DNA of 55,548 bases from Thermotogae bacterium (GCA_026988035.1 JALSLY010000043.1:1-55548); one strand, 5' to 3'. Positions 1-9,730 are shown, numbered from the stretch's first letter. The notes: generated by a model from the letters alone, not told the origin. Program-made: numbers and translations.

Positions 1-741
1 ACTTGCTGCTTCCATTAATTCAACAGATTCTGCTTTTCCAGGAAATTTGTCGAGAAAAAATTTGAAATGCTCTATCATGATCTCTATGGCTTTTTTAAGA
101 GCCTCAGAAGGCGTAATGGATCTTTTGGTCCATACTTCCAATATAAGGCGATCATAGTCTGTCTTCTTCCCAACTCTAAAATCCTCTGTTCTGAAATTCA
201 CCTTCACGACCGGGCTGAAGATCCCATCAATTGGGAGAGTTTGGATGTCATTACCCAAATCCATTTCAGAAATGGGAAGATATCCCTTACCAACTTCTGC
301 AAACAATTCCATATAAACATCCGCATCTTCGTTGAGAGTTGCGATCTTTAGTTCTGGATTCGCAATCTTGACTTCAAGGGGGCACTTTATATCTTTTGCC
401 CTAAGTATTCCAGGACCTTTTTTCTGCACGATAAAGACTATTGGCTCATCTCTTATTGGAGCAATTGCTTTTATCTGGAGCTGTTTTATACTTAAAAGAA
501 TTTGAAGCACATCTTCCTTAACGCCTACTATTGAATCGTATTCGTGATACACATCCCTGATCTTTACCCTTGTAACTGCTATAGAAGGTATGGAAGACAG
601 GAGAACTCTTCTCAAAGAGTTTCCGATCATTATCGAGTAACCACGCTCAAGAGGCTGAACAGCATATCTGGCGTAAAGGTAGCCCCTTTCTTCTTTTTCC
701 TCCTCAATGATGAACCTCTCAGGTTTAACATAATTAAGCAT
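1..741 (-). CDS. rpoA: RNA polymerase alpha subunit (partial)
   Basis: Alpha subunit of RNA polymerase, which dimerises to start core assembly. The 247 visible codons read in frame from an ATG at 741 and run off the left edge without a stop. They cover the N-terminal assembly domain, including the conserved stretch GNSLRRVLLSSIPSIAVT near residues 40-57. The C-terminal promoter-contact domain lies outside the window. It is the last visible gene of the ribosomal super-operon, 26 nt after rpsD, as in other bacteria. rplQ would be expected next. Confidence 0.95.
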   Translation of the reverse strand, partial: MLNYVKPERFIIEEEKEERGYLYARYAVQPLERGYSIMIGNSLRRVLLSSIPSIAVTRVKIRDVYHEYDSIVGVKEDVLQILLSIKQLQIKAIAPIRDEPIVFIVQKKGPGILRAKDIKCPLEVKIANPELKIATLNEDADVYMELFAEVGKGYLPISEMDLGNDIQTLPIDGIFSPVVKVNFRTEDFRVGKKTDYDRLILEVWTKRSITPSEALKKAIEIMIEHFKFFLDKFPGKAESVELMEAAS

Positions 742-767
742 TTAACCACCTCACGTAGGGTTGTACG

Positions 768-1391
768 TCACTTGGAGTACAACTCAACGATGTCTTGAAC
801 ATCTATCGGAAGATCCACTTCTTCCCTTTCGGGCATCCTCACAAATGTCCCTTTGAAGAGATCGTAATCGACCTCAAGCCAGGGAGCCACATTCTTGGAG
901 GAAGAAACCTCTATAGCTTGTTTGACGTCTGAATTAGATCTAACTTTTTCGGCGAGCTCTATCGTATCTCCCGCTCTCAATTCATATGAAGGTATATCAA
1001 CCTTTCTGCCATTCACAAGAATATGGCCGTGATTAACCATCTGACGTGCGTGAGCCCTTGAAAGGGCAAAGCCGAGTCTATAAACTGTGTTATCCAGTCT
1101 GGATTCCACTATTTTGATCAGCATAGTTCCAGTGACCTCTTTGGCTTTCACAGCTTTGTCAAAATATTTCCTAAATTGTTTTTCAAATATTCCATAAGTG
1201 CGCTTCATGGCTTGCTTTGATCTCAATTGTCTAGCATAGTGAGTCATTTTCATTCGATCTCTGCCATGTTGTCCAGGAGCATAAGGCCTTTTCTCAAACG
1301 GGCACTTAGTGTAGCACTTATCCCCTTTTAAGAAAAGTTTCATTCCTTCTCTTCTGCAAAGTCTGCAAACTGAATTAGTGTACCTTGCCAT
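768..1391 (-). CDS. rpsD: 30S ribosomal protein S4
   Basis: Primary 16S rRNA-binding protein that nucleates assembly of the 30S body. 207 aa, normal family length. Cys9, Cys12, Cys26 and Cys30 at the N-terminus form the zinc-binding pattern of the C-plus type of S4. The S4 RNA-binding fold covers roughly residues 95-160 ([20 protein letters not shown]). The ATG has a clear AGGAGG-type Shine-Dalgarno (seen as cctcct at 1400-1405). It lies between rpsK and rpoA in the alpha-operon order. In E. coli S4 is the translational repressor of this operon; whether that holds here is not visible. Confidence 0.97.
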   Translation of the reverse strand: MARYTNSVCRLCRREGMKLFLKGDKCYTKCPFEKRPYAPGQHGRDRMKMTHYARQLRSKQAMKRTYGIFEKQFRKYFDKAVKAKEVTGTMLIKIVESRLDNTVYRLGFALSRAHARQMVNHGHILVNGRKVDIPSYELRAGDTIELAEKVRSNSDVKQAIEVSSSKNVAPWLEVDYDLFKGTFVRMPEREEVDLPIDVQDIVELYSK

Positions 1392-1406
1392 CTGTTTAGA
1401 ACCTCC

Positions 1407-1805
1407 TCACATTCTCCGCCTTTTCTTGGGACGGCAACCATTGTGTGGAATCGGAGTAACATCTTTTATACTTTGAACGTCAAGGCCGGCAGCTTGAAGT
1501 CCGCGAACTGCTGATTCTCTTCCTGGTCCCGGTCCACTTACCAAAATATCAATCTTCTTCATTCCCATATTCATAGCATCTTTTGCTACTTTATCGGCCG
1601 CGATTTGAGCTGCGTACGGAGTGGACTTCTTTGAACCGGTAAAACCAATGTCTCCGCCGCTTGACCACGTTAAAACATTCCCGTTCTTATCCGTGATCGT
1701 TATTATCGTATTGTTAAATGTGGATGATATATGAGCCATACCATAATCTACATGAATCTTTTTCTTACTTGCCCTACTTTTAGACCGCACTTTTCTTTTA
1801 GCCAT
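1407..1805 (-). CDS. rpsK: 30S ribosomal protein S11
   Basis: Platform protein of the 30S subunit, near the E site and the anti-Shine-Dalgarno region of 16S rRNA. 132 aa, with a basic start ([16 protein letters not shown]), the core [19 protein letters not shown] and the typical tail [12 protein letters not shown]. It lies 22 nt after rpsM and 15 nt before rpsD, so it is co-transcribed within the alpha-operon part of the cluster. Nothing unusual is seen in length or motifs. Confidence 0.97.
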   Translation of the reverse strand: MAKRKVRSKSRASKKKIHVDYGMAHISSTFNNTIITITDKNGNVLTWSSGGDIGFTGSKKSTPYAAQIAADKVAKDAMNMGMKKIDILVSGPGPGRESAVRGLQAAGLDVQSIKDVTPIPHNGCRPKKRRRM

Positions 1806-1827
1806 TAAAGATCTCTCCTATCATATC

Positions 1828-2190
1828 TCATTTCCTACCAACACCGTGAGACGGTCCTTTGCGGGTTCGAGCATTGGTTTTCGTTCTTTGACCTCTGACC
1901 GGAAGTCCTTGTCTATGTCTAAGACCTCTGTAAGAACCTATCTCTATCAATCTTTTCACGTTTCTTTGAATTTCTTGTTTAAGTTCACCTTCAACTTTGT
2001 AATGAGAATTTATGTATTGTGTGATCTGGCGGATCTCATTGTCCGTAAGATCTTTGATTTTCTTGTTGAAAGGTATCCCAGTTTCTTTAAGTATCTTCAT
2101 CGATGTGGTTCTTCCTATACCGTAAAGGTAAGTAAGTCCAACAAAAGCATGTTTCTCATTTGGCAAATCAACACCAAGAACACGAGCCAT
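1828..2190 (-). CDS. rpsM: 30S ribosomal protein S13
   Basis: Head protein of the 30S subunit that contacts tRNA and forms bridges to the 50S. 120 aa, beginning MARVLGVDLPNEKHAFVGLT. It contains the helix-two-turns-helix region YGIGRTTSMKIL and the basic C-terminal tail RGLRHRQGLPVRGQRTKTNA. It follows rpmJ by 19 nt and precedes rpsK by 22 nt. Length, start and gene order are all standard for this operon. Confidence 0.97.
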   Translation of the reverse strand: MARVLGVDLPNEKHAFVGLTYLYGIGRTTSMKILKETGIPFNKKIKDLTDNEIRQITQYINSHYKVEGELKQEIQRNVKRLIEIGSYRGLRHRQGLPVRGQRTKTNARTRKGPSHGVGRK

Positions 2191-2209
2191 ATTTTCTCAG
2201 ATCCCTCCT

Positions 2210-2326
2210 TCAGCCTTGCCTTTGGTTGTGCTTTGGATTTTTGGAACAAATAACTCGCACAACACCTTTTCTCCGTACTATTTTGCACGCATCACAGCGC
2301 CTTTTCACAGAAGCTCTAACTTTCAT
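2210..2326 (-). CDS. rpmJ: 50S ribosomal protein L36
   Basis: Small zinc-ribbon protein of the 50S subunit. I found this 38-residue gene by reading the gap between infA and rpsM on the minus strand. It begins [15 protein letters not shown] and carries Cys11, Cys14, Cys27 and His33, the zinc ligands of the C-plus form of L36. The ATG at 2326 has an AAGGAGG site just upstream (seen as cctcctt at 2336-2342). It lies 16 nt after infA and 19 nt before rpsM, the usual infA-rpmJ-rpsM order. Confidence 0.96.
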   Translation of the reverse strand: MKVRASVKRRCDACKIVRRKGVVRVICSKNPKHNQRQG

Positions 2327-2342
2327 TATAGAAACCTCCTTT

Positions 2343-2564
2343 TTAACTTCTTTTTCTATATACTATCCGTCCTTTTTTGAGATCGTAAGGTGAAAGTTCG
2401 ACGACAACTTTATCTCCCGGCACTATTTTTATGAAATTCTGCCTCATTTTTCCAGATATGTGTGCCAGAACCTCAAGTCCATTGTCTAAACGAACTTTGA
2501 ACATAGTATTAGGAAGAGAATCCAAAATTCGCCCTTCTATCCTTATAACATCCTTTTCAGACAT
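2343..2564 (-). CDS. infA: Translation initiation factor IF-1
   Basis: IF-1 binds the 30S A site during initiation. 73 aa making a single OB fold ([21 protein letters not shown], then [21 protein letters not shown]). The start overlaps the end of map by 8 nt, so translation is probably coupled. Its place between map and rpmJ is the normal bacterial arrangement. Confidence 0.97.
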   Translation of the reverse strand: MSEKDVIRIEGRILDSLPNTMFKVRLDNGLEVLAHISGKMRQNFIKIVPGDKVVVELSPYDLKKGRIVYRKRS

Positions 2565-3321
2565 CTAACCCCTCCGGCATGGTCAAAATTTCAACTTTAT
2601 CTTTGTAAAGGACCACGGTGTTTTCGTAATGAGCACTGGGCGATCGATCTAAAGTTACTACTCCCCAACCATCTTTTAGCACTTCAACCTTCCAGTCGTC
2701 CATGCTTACCATAGGTTCTATTGCAATCGTCAATCCATTCATTAAAGGTACCCCGGTAGAAGGCTTTCCAAAGTTTGGGACCTGTGGATCCTCATGAAGA
2801 TTTCTCCCTATTCCGTGTCCAACATAATCTCTTATCACTGAAAAACCGTGAAGTTCTACAAATGACTGAATTGCATGTGAAACATCACCGAGTTTATTTC
2901 CAACTCTCAATTGCTTTATCCCTTCAAAAAATGAAGCTTTGGTAACTTCCACAAGTTTTTTGCGCTTTGGATCAGCATCACCAACAATGAAGGTTCTCGC
3001 ACCATCGCCGTACCAACCATTATGCATGGTTCCGACATCTATGGATACTAAATCTCCATTCTTGACAACGATCTTCTTTGAAGGTATGCCATGTACTACC
3101 ATCTCATTCAAGCTAATACAAGATGTTGCAGGAAAGCCTTCATAACCTTTAAAAGCCGGAAATACATTTCGCTTTTTAAGATATTCTTCTATCAATCTGT
3201 CGAGATCGTAAGTGGTAACCCCGTCAACAACATAATCTCTAATATATGCCAAAACTTCCCCTACCACGGCATTTGGATATCTCATCTCGTCTATGTCGTG
3301 TTCATTCTTAAGTTTTATCAC
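2557..3321 (-). CDS. map: Methionine aminopeptidase, type I
   Basis: Removes the initiator methionine from nascent proteins, using two metal ions. 254 aa with all five metal ligands in place: Asp95 (SIDVG), Asp106 (YGDGA), His169 (VGHGIG), Glu202 (IEP) and Glu233 (HYEN). His77 is the substrate-contacting histidine. The start is a GTG whose GTGA overlaps the adk stop, which points to translational coupling. The end overlaps infA. Type I is inferred from the lack of the insert seen in type II enzymes. Its place inside the spc operon is common. Confidence 0.96.
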   Translation of the reverse strand: MIKLKNEHDIDEMRYPNAVVGEVLAYIRDYVVDGVTTYDLDRLIEEYLKKRNVFPAFKGYEGFPATSCISLNEMVVHGIPSKKIVVKNGDLVSIDVGTMHNGWYGDGARTFIVGDADPKRKKLVEVTKASFFEGIKQLRVGNKLGDVSHAIQSFVELHGFSVIRDYVGHGIGRNLHEDPQVPNFGKPSTGVPLMNGLTIAIEPMVSMDDWKVEVLKDGWGVVTLDRSPSAHYENTVVLYKDKVEILTMPEGLDV

Positions 3322-3968
3322 TTGGCACCACCAAGTATATTTAACACCATATCTTTGACTTTTTCTACAGGTAAAGTACCATCAATCGTGAAAAGAACAT
3401 TTCGTTTTCGATAATATTCAATTACAGGAAGTGTTAAATCCAAATAAACTCTGTACCTATTTCTTACAGTCTCTGGCTTATCATCTCTTCTAATTATGAG
3501 AGAAGCGTGACAAACATCACATAGGTTATCATCGTGCGGAGGATTTGAAATAATATTGTACACACGACCACACTTTGGGCAAATTCGACGCGATGAGAGC
3601 CTCTTTACAATTACGTCCTCTGAAACTTCTACGTAGAGCACAAACTCAATGCGCTTTCCCATGCTTTTAAGAATCTCATCAAGAGAACGAGCTTGAGAAA
3701 CGGTACGTGGAAATCCATCAAGTATAAATCCCGATTTCGTATCCGGTTGTGAAAGTCTTTTCTTTATGATAGCAACCATCAAATCATCTTTCACCAATTT
3801 TCCGGCATTTATTATTTCTTCAACTTTTTTACCGAGATCTGTTTTTCTTTCCATTTCATCACGCAACATATCACCGGTGGAAATGTGGGGCAACGAAAAC
3901 TTGCCGGAAATGAATTTTGCTTGTGTTCCTTTTCCGGCCCCAGGAGGGCCCAACATGATAATGTTCAT
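3318..3968 (-). CDS. adk: Adenylate kinase, zinc-containing LID
   Basis: Interconverts ATP plus AMP with two ADP. 216 aa, the long form. The P-loop GPPGAGKGTQ is at residues 7-16 and the AMP-binding DGFPRT at 84-89. The LID domain carries Cys130, Cys133, Cys150 and Cys153, a four-cysteine zinc site typical of Gram-positive and thermophilic enzymes and thought to stabilise the lid. It overlaps secY by 1 nt (TAATG) and map by 4 nt, inside the secY-adk-map-infA block. Confidence 0.97.
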   Translation of the reverse strand: MNIIMLGPPGAGKGTQAKFISGKFSLPHISTGDMLRDEMERKTDLGKKVEEIINAGKLVKDDLMVAIIKKRLSQPDTKSGFILDGFPRTVSQARSLDEILKSMGKRIEFVLYVEVSEDVIVKRLSSRRICPKCGRVYNIISNPPHDDNLCDVCHASLIIRRDDKPETVRNRYRVYLDLTLPVIEYYRKRNVLFTIDGTLPVEKVKDMVLNILGGAK

Positions 3969-5269
3969 TAAACCCTCCCCTTAAGCCTACCACGTTTTAT
4001 GAAACCTTCATAATGGCGCATAATAAGATGGGCTTCCATTTGTTGAACAACATCAAGCGCAACACCAACTGCGATCATCATTCCCACACCTCCAACAATA
4101 AATTGTGCACTGATCACTCCAACAAGTGAAGATGTGAGATTTGGAAGTAGTGCTATTGCAACAAGTGCGGCGGCTCCCAAAAAAGTTATGCGCGTCAATA
4201 CCTTTGCAAGGTAATTTTCAGTTGATCTTCCAGGTCTTATCCCAGGAACAAAACCACCATACTCTTTTACATTTTCTGAGACTTCGTGCACGTCAAACGT
4301 AAGGGCACTATAAAAATACGTGAAGAAGAAAACCAAAAGTGCATATGTAGCAATGTACAGCACAGAATTGTAGCCAAAAATGCGTTGAAGAGTGTAATTC
4401 TTAGCAAATTGCGCAAGCATAGCTGGAATCATAACAATTGCAACCGCAAAAATTATAGGAATAACTCCGCCCTGATTTACTTTTATTGGTATGTATGTAG
4501 ATTGACCACCGTACATTTTTCGACCAACAACTCTTTTGGCGTATTGGACCATAACTCTTCGTTCACCTTGCATAATATAGATAAGCCCAATAATGGTTGC
4601 CACAAAGATCAATGCAAAGAGCGTCCATGTTACCGCTCCTATGTTGGCGATCACCATTTGACCTAAATAAAACGGATAAGTTGCAACAACACCTGCGTAT
4701 ATCAAAACGGAAATACCGTTTCCTATTCCTTTATCAGTGATCCTCTCACCAAGCCACAAGAGGAACATACTTCCACCTATCATGCTGGTAGTAGAAAGGA
4801 TTATGAAAACGATTCTGCTCATTCCCGGAATGATGAAGGCTGGATTTCCGATCGCGATGAAAACAGACATTGCTAAACCTTGAAGAAGTGCCAAAACAAG
4901 TGTTAATTGTCTTGTGTACTTCTCGATCTTCTGACGTCCTTGTTCACCTTCCCGAGCAAGTTCTTTCAAACTCGGCATAACCGCCATCAAAAGTTGTAAG
5001 ATAATCGATGCGTTTATGTAAGGAGTAACACTCATGGTAAAAATCGACATACGCCTTACCGCACCACCAGCGAAAGCATTGAAAAGCGTGAAAAGTCCCC
5101 CCGCTGCTCCTCTCGTAGCACCTTCAAAAAATCGAGACCATTCGTGAAGGTTAATACCTGGAATTGGAATGTAAATTCCAAGCCTAAAAATTGCAAGCAT
5201 GAGAAACGTAAAAATAATCCTGCTGCGTAGTTCGGGTATCTTAAAAGCATTCTTAAGTGCGTTCCACAC
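3968..5269 (-). CDS. secY: Preprotein translocase subunit SecY
   Basis: Central channel of the Sec translocon in the inner membrane. 433 aa with the usual ten hydrophobic segments. Recognisable motifs are IPIPGINLHEW near residue 35, FNAFAGGAVRRMSIF, GERITDKGIGNGISVLIYAG and the cytoplasmic loop FVPGIRPGRSTENYL. The start is GTG, because the ATG 5 nt upstream opens a short frame that stops at once. It begins directly after the rplO stop, with a GAGGTG site inside the rplO end. The secreted proteins at 22-30 kb presumably use this channel. Confidence 0.97.
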   Translation of the reverse strand: MWNALKNAFKIPELRSRIIFTFLMLAIFRLGIYIPIPGINLHEWSRFFEGATRGAAGGLFTLFNAFAGGAVRRMSIFTMSVTPYINASIILQLLMAVMPSLKELAREGEQGRQKIEKYTRQLTLVLALLQGLAMSVFIAIGNPAFIIPGMSRIVFIILSTTSMIGGSMFLLWLGERITDKGIGNGISVLIYAGVVATYPFYLGQMVIANIGAVTWTLFALIFVATIIGLIYIMQGERRVMVQYAKRVVGRKMYGGQSTYIPIKVNQGGVIPIIFAVAIVMIPAMLAQFAKNYTLQRIFGYNSVLYIATYALLVFFFTYFYSALTFDVHEVSENVKEYGGFVPGIRPGRSTENYLAKVLTRITFLGAAALVAIALLPNLTSSLVGVISAQFIVGGVGMMIAVGVALDVVQQMEAHLIMRHYEGFIKRGRLKGRV

Positions 5270-5713
5270 TCATATCACCTCTATTTTACCACCTGCTGCT
5301 TCAATCTTTTGCTTGGCCAAAGCACTAAATGCCTGTGCTTTTACAACAAGCGGTTTGGTTATCATACCATCACCAAGAATTTTGACCCCATCTTGTATGT
5401 CCTTGATCACATTAGTTTTCACAAGAACTTCCGGGGTGATCTCTGAGTTCTCATCGAAAAGCTCACTTAATCTGCCCACGTTCACAACAACATAAAACTT
5501 GCGATTAAAATTCTTAAAACCACGTTTTGGCAGTCTTCTATAAAGAGGCATTTGTCCGCCCTCAAAACCAGGTCTCACATTTCCACTTTTTCTAGAACCT
5601 TGACCTTTCGTACCACGTGTAGAAGTTTTACCATGACCAGAACTTCTACCTCTACCAAGGACTTTGGATTTCTTTCTTGAGCCTGGCGTTGGAACTATAT
5701 CTTTGAATTCCAT
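5270..5713 (-). CDS. rplO: 50S ribosomal protein L15
   Basis: Late-assembly 50S protein. 147 aa with the Gly- and basic-rich N-terminal tail ([20 protein letters not shown]) that threads into 23S rRNA, followed by [19 protein letters not shown] and a globular C-terminal domain. It ends directly at the secY start, giving tight coupling. A 38-nt gap separates it from rpmD upstream. Confidence 0.97.
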   Translation of the reverse strand: MEFKDIVPTPGSRKKSKVLGRGRSSGHGKTSTRGTKGQGSRKSGNVRPGFEGGQMPLYRRLPKRGFKNFNRKFYVVVNVGRLSELFDENSEITPEVLVKTNVIKDIQDGVKILGDGMITKPLVVKAQAFSALAKQKIEAAGGKIEVI

Positions 5714-5751
5714 TATTTAGAAACCTCCTTATTTATACAGGCACTCATGAA

Positions 5752-5946
5752 TTATTTTTCGAGCAATTCATGAATTGCCTTTACACTTAATAGGTGAGAA
5801 ACCTTGCGTATCATTCCACGAATTGTTGGGGTATCCTCGACAACAACAACATTATGCATTTTCCGCAGCCCTAAAGCTTTTAAAGTTTCTCTTTGATCGT
5901 ACTTGTATCCTATCGGGCTTTTCACAAGCTCTACCTTTAATTTCAC
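5752..5946 (-). CDS. rpmD: 50S ribosomal protein L30
   Basis: Small 50S protein. 64 aa beginning [20 protein letters not shown], with the typical [26 protein letters not shown] core. It overlaps rpsE by 4 nt (ATGA). Its last codons contain the perfect 16-nt palindrome GCAATTCATGAATTGC (5763-5778), which recurs in the tRNA-Ser terminator at 20221-20236. That may be chance, because the codons also fit the L30 C-terminus. Confidence 0.95.
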   Translation of the reverse strand: MKLKVELVKSPIGYKYDQRETLKALGLRKMHNVVVVEDTPTIRGMIRKVSHLLSVKAIHELLEK

Positions 5947-6539
5947 AGCTCTTCATTCCTTTCAACGCTTCCATGGAAAAGTTGCCCGAGACTTATGCCT
6001 CTGAGCTTTGCATAATACTCCGGTGACTTAATTTCCTCAAAAGCTTTGAAAATCGCCCTCAAAACAGTAAGCGGTGTAGACGAACCCAAAGATTTGCAAA
6101 GCACATTTTTAACACCAGCAAGTTCCAACGCTGGTCTTGCTGTTGTACTGGATATAACCCCTGTTCCAGGAACAGCAGGTTTTAAAAGTACCTTTGCTGC
6201 ATTGAATTTGATCGTTATTTCATGTGGTATTGTATCATTTATAATAGGTAATTCTATCACATTACGCTTGGCTAAATTCACCGCTTTTCTTATTGCAGCT
6301 ATTACTTCTCTGGCACTGGCAACACCAAGACCAACCTTGCCTTTCTTGTTTCCAACCACAACAACTGCCCGGAAACTAAGATTTTTCCCACCTTTAACAA
6401 CTTTAACAACTCTTCTGATTTCTACAACACTTTCTTCGAATTCATCTTGTGGTTGATTTTGATCGTGACGACCTCGAGACTGCTGTTTCTTGACAAATGC
6501 TCCTTTTCCACTTTTGGTTACATTTCTTTCTTCTGGCAT
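5943..6539 (-). CDS. rpsE: 30S ribosomal protein S5
   Basis: S5 sits near the mRNA entry and decoding region and affects fidelity. 198 aa. A polar N-terminal extension of about 40 residues rich in Gln, Arg and Asp precedes the double-stranded RNA-binding fold ([19 protein letters not shown]) and the C-terminal domain ([20 protein letters not shown]). The ATG is preceded by AGGAGG (seen as cctcct at 6547-6552). It overlaps rpmD by 4 nt and follows rplR by 12 nt. Confidence 0.97.
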   Translation of the reverse strand: MPEERNVTKSGKGAFVKKQQSRGRHDQNQPQDEFEESVVEIRRVVKVVKGGKNLSFRAVVVVGNKKGKVGLGVASAREVIAAIRKAVNLAKRNVIELPIINDTIPHEITIKFNAAKVLLKPAVPGTGVISSTTARPALELAGVKNVLCKSLGSSTPLTVLRAIFKAFEEIKSPEYYAKLRGISLGQLFHGSVERNEEL

Positions 6540-6551
6540 CAGTTTACCTCC

Positions 6552-6923
6552 TTAAAATTCCAGTCCGCTTTCACGGGCACCATCAGCTATCTCTTTGATT
6601 CTACCATGATAGAGAAAACCACCACGATCGAAAACAACCTTCTTTAATCCCATTTCTATGGCACGCTTTCCAATTTCTTCACCAATGCGCCGAGCGGCAG
6701 CTTTATTCCATGTTTTACCGTTTAAAGCTTCCCTAATGGATTTTTCAGTTGTAGAAGCACTAACAAGCGTTTTGGAATGCTCATCATCTATTATCTGCGC
6801 ATAAGCGTGCTTCTCACTAACAAACACCGAAAGCCTTGGTGCCGCCATCGTACCGCTTACTCTTCTCCTAATTGCCAGATGCCTTTTTATCCTTTTGGCT
6901 TTTCTATTAAAAGGTTTGATCAC
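6552..6923 (-). CDS. rplR: 50S ribosomal protein L18
   Basis: 5S rRNA-binding protein of the central protuberance. 123 aa with a basic N-terminus (NRKAKRIKRHLAIRRRVSG) and the conserved end FDRGGFLYHGRIKEIADGARESGLEF. The start is a GTG at 6923 preceded by a GGGAGGTAAT site (seen at 6930-6939). It lies between rplF and rpsE with 12-15 nt gaps, the usual spc order. Confidence 0.96.
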   Translation of the reverse strand: MIKPFNRKAKRIKRHLAIRRRVSGTMAAPRLSVFVSEKHAYAQIIDDEHSKTLVSASTTEKSIREALNGKTWNKAAARRIGEEIGKRAIEMGLKKVVFDRGGFLYHGRIKEIADGARESGLEF

Positions 6924-6938
6924 GATGATTACCTCCCA

Positions 6939-7493
6939 TTAGGCTTTCTTAACTTCTTTAGTTATCACATGCTCACCAAGGTATCTAACACCTTTGCCTC
7001 TTGCAAAGACCATTGGTTTGCGCGTCTTGCGTATGTTTGCCGCAACTTGACCGACTAATTCTTTACTCGTACCTTTAACTACTATTAAAGAAGGTCTTGG
7101 TACTTCTATGGTTATTCCTTCTGGCGGATCGATCTTTATGGGATGGGAGTATCCAAGTGTAAGCACAAGTGATTTACCTTGAAGTTGTGCTCTGTAACCC
7201 ACGCCTTGCACTTCAAGCTCTCTTTTAAAGCCTTGAGATACTCCAATGATCATGTTCCGCAGTAAAGACCATCTGGTTCCTAAAAAAGCTTTTGCTTTTT
7301 TCATGAGTCTCGGTGGAAGTTTTGCATCATCGTTCTTCTCAACCCATACTTTATTTCCATCAACTCGAAATTTCACAAAGGTGTAATCCATAGAGAATTG
7401 ACCGAGTGGCCCTTTTACCGTTACTTTACTGGGTTCTACTTTAACTTCGACACCATTCGGTATTTCTATCGGTTTTTTAATAAGACGAGACAT
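6939..7493 (-). CDS. rplF: 50S ribosomal protein L6
   Basis: L6 binds 23S rRNA near the sarcin-ricin loop and helps form the factor-binding site. 184 aa with the duplicated L6 fold. The start is MSRLIKKPIEIPNGVEV, and the second half contains VQGVGYRAQLQGKSLVLTLGYSHP followed by the GQVAANIRKTRKP-type stretch. It lies between rpsH and rplR with 14-15 nt gaps. Confidence 0.97.
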   Translation of the reverse strand: MSRLIKKPIEIPNGVEVKVEPSKVTVKGPLGQFSMDYTFVKFRVDGNKVWVEKNDDAKLPPRLMKKAKAFLGTRWSLLRNMIIGVSQGFKRELEVQGVGYRAQLQGKSLVLTLGYSHPIKIDPPEGITIEVPRPSLIVVKGTSKELVGQVAANIRKTRKPMVFARGKGVRYLGEHVITKEVKKA

Positions 7494-7507
7494 TCAAAGC
7501 ACCTCCA

Positions 7508-7921
7508 CTACCAGACGTAGGCGATCAGCTCTCCACCTATACCAAGAGAGCGCGCTTCTTTGTCTGTCACAACCGGCTTTTCCGGATTAGAAGTGGTTAA
7601 TATGGCAATACCGAGACCACTGTTAACTGTTGGGATCTTGTCTTTCGAGACGTAAACGCGTCTTCCAGCATGCGAAACTCTCACAATAGAGTTTATTGTC
7701 CTAATTTTGTTTCGCTTCTTGCCGTGATACTTCATGTAGACGCGCAATATCCCTTGCTTACCATCCTCGATATACTTGTAATCCTTTATAAAACCTTCGT
7801 TTTTAAGTATATTAAGTATATCTCTTTTCAAGTTTGAAGCTGGTATGTCCACCACTTCTTTGTAGATCATATTCGCATTTCTGATTCGTGTAAACATATC
7901 AGCTATTGTGTCACTGTACAT
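7508..7921 (-). CDS. rpsH: 30S ribosomal protein S8
   Basis: Primary 16S rRNA-binding protein; in E. coli it is also the repressor of the spc operon. 137 aa beginning [18 protein letters not shown]. The C-terminal domain [29 protein letters not shown] is intact. The ATG lies 14 nt after the rpsN stop with an AAGGATG-like site. Order rpsN-rpsH-rplF is standard. Confidence 0.97.
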   Translation of the reverse strand: MYSDTIADMFTRIRNANMIYKEVVDIPASNLKRDILNILKNEGFIKDYKYIEDGKQGILRVYMKYHGKKRNKIRTINSIVRVSHAGRRVYVSKDKIPTVNSGLGIAILTTSNPEKPVVTDKEARSLGIGGELIAYVW

Positions 7922-7935
7922 TTCAGCTCACATCC

Positions 7936-8121
7936 TTACCAGCTGGCTTTTCTGACGCCAGGGAGCTTGCCTTCAAGCGCCATTTCTCTGAAACAAATTC
8001 TGCAAATTCCAAACTCATTATAAACCGAATGTGGTCTCCCACATATCTTACAACGCGTGTATTTACGAGTCTTGTACTTCGGTTGTCTTTTACTTTTATT
8101 TATGAGAGCCTTCTTTGCCAT
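7936..8121 (-). CDS. rpsN: 30S ribosomal protein S14, zinc-binding type
   Basis: S14 of the 30S head. At 61 aa it is the short zinc-binding form. Cys24, Cys27, Cys40 and Cys43 (CKIC and CRIC pairs) are the zinc ligands. It ends with the common C-terminus GVRKASW. It lies between rplE and rpsH, where this S14 type normally sits. No second, zinc-independent S14 is visible in the window. Confidence 0.97.
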   Translation of the reverse strand: MAKKALINKSKRQPKYKTRKYTRCKICGRPHSVYNEFGICRICFREMALEGKLPGVRKASW

Positions 8122-8135
8122 CTCATCACTCCCTT

Positions 8136-8684
8136 TTAAACATTTCTTCGGAAAGGCATGCCAAGTTTCTCAAGCAGCACTCTTGCCTCTCTATCAGTCT
8201 TAGCTGTTGTGACAATAATGATATGCATGCCTTGCGTACGCGTAACGTCTTCAGGAGAAATTTCAGGAAATACAAGCTGTTCTGTTAAACCCATGGCATA
8301 GTTTCCTCTTCCATCAAAAGCATTAGGATTCGTACCCCTGAAGTCACGAACTTTGGGAAGAGATATGTTAAAAAGCTTGTACAAAAAATTGTACATTCTT
8401 TTTCCTCGTAAGGTAACCATAGCACCTACTGGCATTCCTTTTCTGATCTTGAAATTTGACACACTTTTTTTGGCTTTTGTCACAACCGCTTTTTGCCCTG
8501 CAATTTGAGTAAGTTCCTGAGCGTGCTTTTCTACGATCGCCTGATTTCTTGCTTCCGCCCCGATTCCCATGTTTATGATCACTTTATGAAGACTCGGCAC
8601 AGCCAATCTATTCTTATAGCCAAATTCTTTCATGAGCGCCGGGACGACCTCGCGTTCGTAGATTTCTTTAAGAGCTACGGACAT
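8136..8684 (-). CDS. rplE: 50S ribosomal protein L5
   Basis: L5 binds 5S rRNA in the central protuberance and contacts P-site tRNA. 182 aa with the conserved stretches [41 protein letters not shown] and [22 protein letters not shown] 25-nt gap follows rplX. Length and order are standard. Confidence 0.97.
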   Translation of the reverse strand: MSVALKEIYEREVVPALMKEFGYKNRLAVPSLHKVIINMGIGAEARNQAIVEKHAQELTQIAGQKAVVTKAKKSVSNFKIRKGMPVGAMVTLRGKRMYNFLYKLFNISLPKVRDFRGTNPNAFDGRGNYAMGLTEQLVFPEISPEDVTRTQGMHIIIVTTAKTDREARVLLEKLGMPFRRNV

Positions 8685-8709
8685 TCAAAATCTTCCTCCT
8701 TTCAGGAGA

Positions 8710-9048
8710 TCACATTTTGTCTATGATCTCATCGCATTTCTTGCAAAATCTAACAATCTTGCCGCCCTCAACAGCTCTATGCCCAATTCTTGTTGGATTT
8801 CCGCAACTCGGACAAACAACCTGAACTTTTGAAGCATATATGGGTGCTTCTCTTTCGATTATACCGCCTTCTCTAACGGTAGCTGTTGGTCTTTGATGTT
8901 TCTTCATCATATGGACGTTTTGAACGACAACTTTTCCTTCATTAGGAAGCACTCTGAGTACTTTACCTTTTTTGCCCTTATCTTTGCCGCTCAAAACAAT
9001 AACAGTATCGTCTTTCCTTATGTTCAAAGCGTGTCTTCTCTTATTCAT
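8710..9048 (-). CDS. rplX: 50S ribosomal protein L24 with zinc ribbon
   Basis: Assembly-initiating 50S protein. 112 aa with the KOW motif at about residues 14-40 ([20 protein letters not shown]). The C-terminal part carries Cys79, Cys82, Cys102 and Cys105 (CPSC and CKKC), a zinc-ribbon pattern seen in some bacterial L24 proteins and absent from E. coli L24. It lies between rplN and rplE. With S4, S14 and L36 this makes four zinc-cysteine ribosomal proteins in one cluster. Confidence 0.95.
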   Translation of the reverse strand: MNKRRHALNIRKDDTVIVLSGKDKGKKGKVLRVLPNEGKVVVQNVHMMKKHQRPTATVREGGIIEREAPIYASKVQVVCPSCGNPTRIGHRAVEGGKIVRFCKKCDEIIDKM

Positions 9049-9059
9049 AATTCATTACC

Positions 9060-9428
9060 TCACAATACTTCGGGTGCCAAAGAAATAATTTTCATGTACC
9101 CTTTTTCCCTAAGTTCTCTGGCCACGGGACCGAAGATTCTTGTACCACGCGGCTCGTTATCCTTGCTTATGAGTACCGCCGCATTGTCATCAAAGCGTAT
9201 ATAAGAACCATCTCGCCTTCGAATCTCTTTTCTTGTCCTAACAATAACGGCCCTTACAATCTCACTTTTTTTAACTTCGGCTCGCGGAATGGCTTCTTTG
9301 ACCGTTCCAATAACTACATCTCCGATACTCCCTGTTTTTCTTCTTGAGCCTCCCATAACTCTAATCACGAGTATTTTCTTTGCTCCTGAATTATCGGCTA
9401 CATTTAAGACGCTTTCTTGCTGAATCAT
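9060..9428 (-). CDS. rplN: 50S ribosomal protein L14
   Basis: L14 forms bridges to the 30S subunit. 122 aa, the classic length, beginning [19 protein letters not shown] and containing [19 protein letters not shown] and [21 protein letters not shown]. It overlaps the rpsQ stop by 4 nt (ATGA), so translation is probably coupled. rplX follows after 11 nt. Confidence 0.97.
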   Translation of the reverse strand: MIQQESVLNVADNSGAKKILVIRVMGGSRRKTGSIGDVVIGTVKEAIPRAEVKKSEIVRAVIVRTRKEIRRRDGSYIRFDDNAAVLISKDNEPRGTRIFGPVARELREKGYMKIISLAPEVL

Positions 9429-9715
9429 TCCGGAACACCTTCTCCCTTACTTGCTTCTTCTTCCTCAGAGGTTAGGATGTTCTTTTTAATCACAGACACA
9501 AGCTTCCAATTTTTCTCTTTACTAAGTGGTCTTGTTTCTTCAATTTCTACGATATCTCCTTCACGACATTCGTTATTCTCGTCGTGAACTTTGTACTTGG
9601 ATGTTCTAACAAGCGTCTTACCAAATCTTCGGTCTTGTATAGTCCTTTCCACAGCTACCACTATGGTTTTATCCATCTTATCACTGACAACTTTTCCAGT
9701 AAGTCGTTTCCTCAT
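9425..9715 (-). CDS. rpsQ: 30S ribosomal protein S17
   Basis: Early-assembly 30S protein with an OB fold. 96 aa. The conserved core runs [20 protein letters not shown] to [18 protein letters not shown]. About 15 residues of acidic tail ([10 protein letters not shown]) extend past the E. coli end, as in other Thermotoga-like sequences. It is 15 nt after rpmC and overlaps rplN by 4 nt. Confidence 0.96.
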   Translation of the reverse strand: MRKRLTGKVVSDKMDKTIVVAVERTIQDRRFGKTLVRTSKYKVHDENNECREGDIVEIEETRPLSKEKNWKLVSVIKKNILTSEEEEASKGEGVPE

Positions 9716-9730
9716 TTTTCACCTCTCCCT

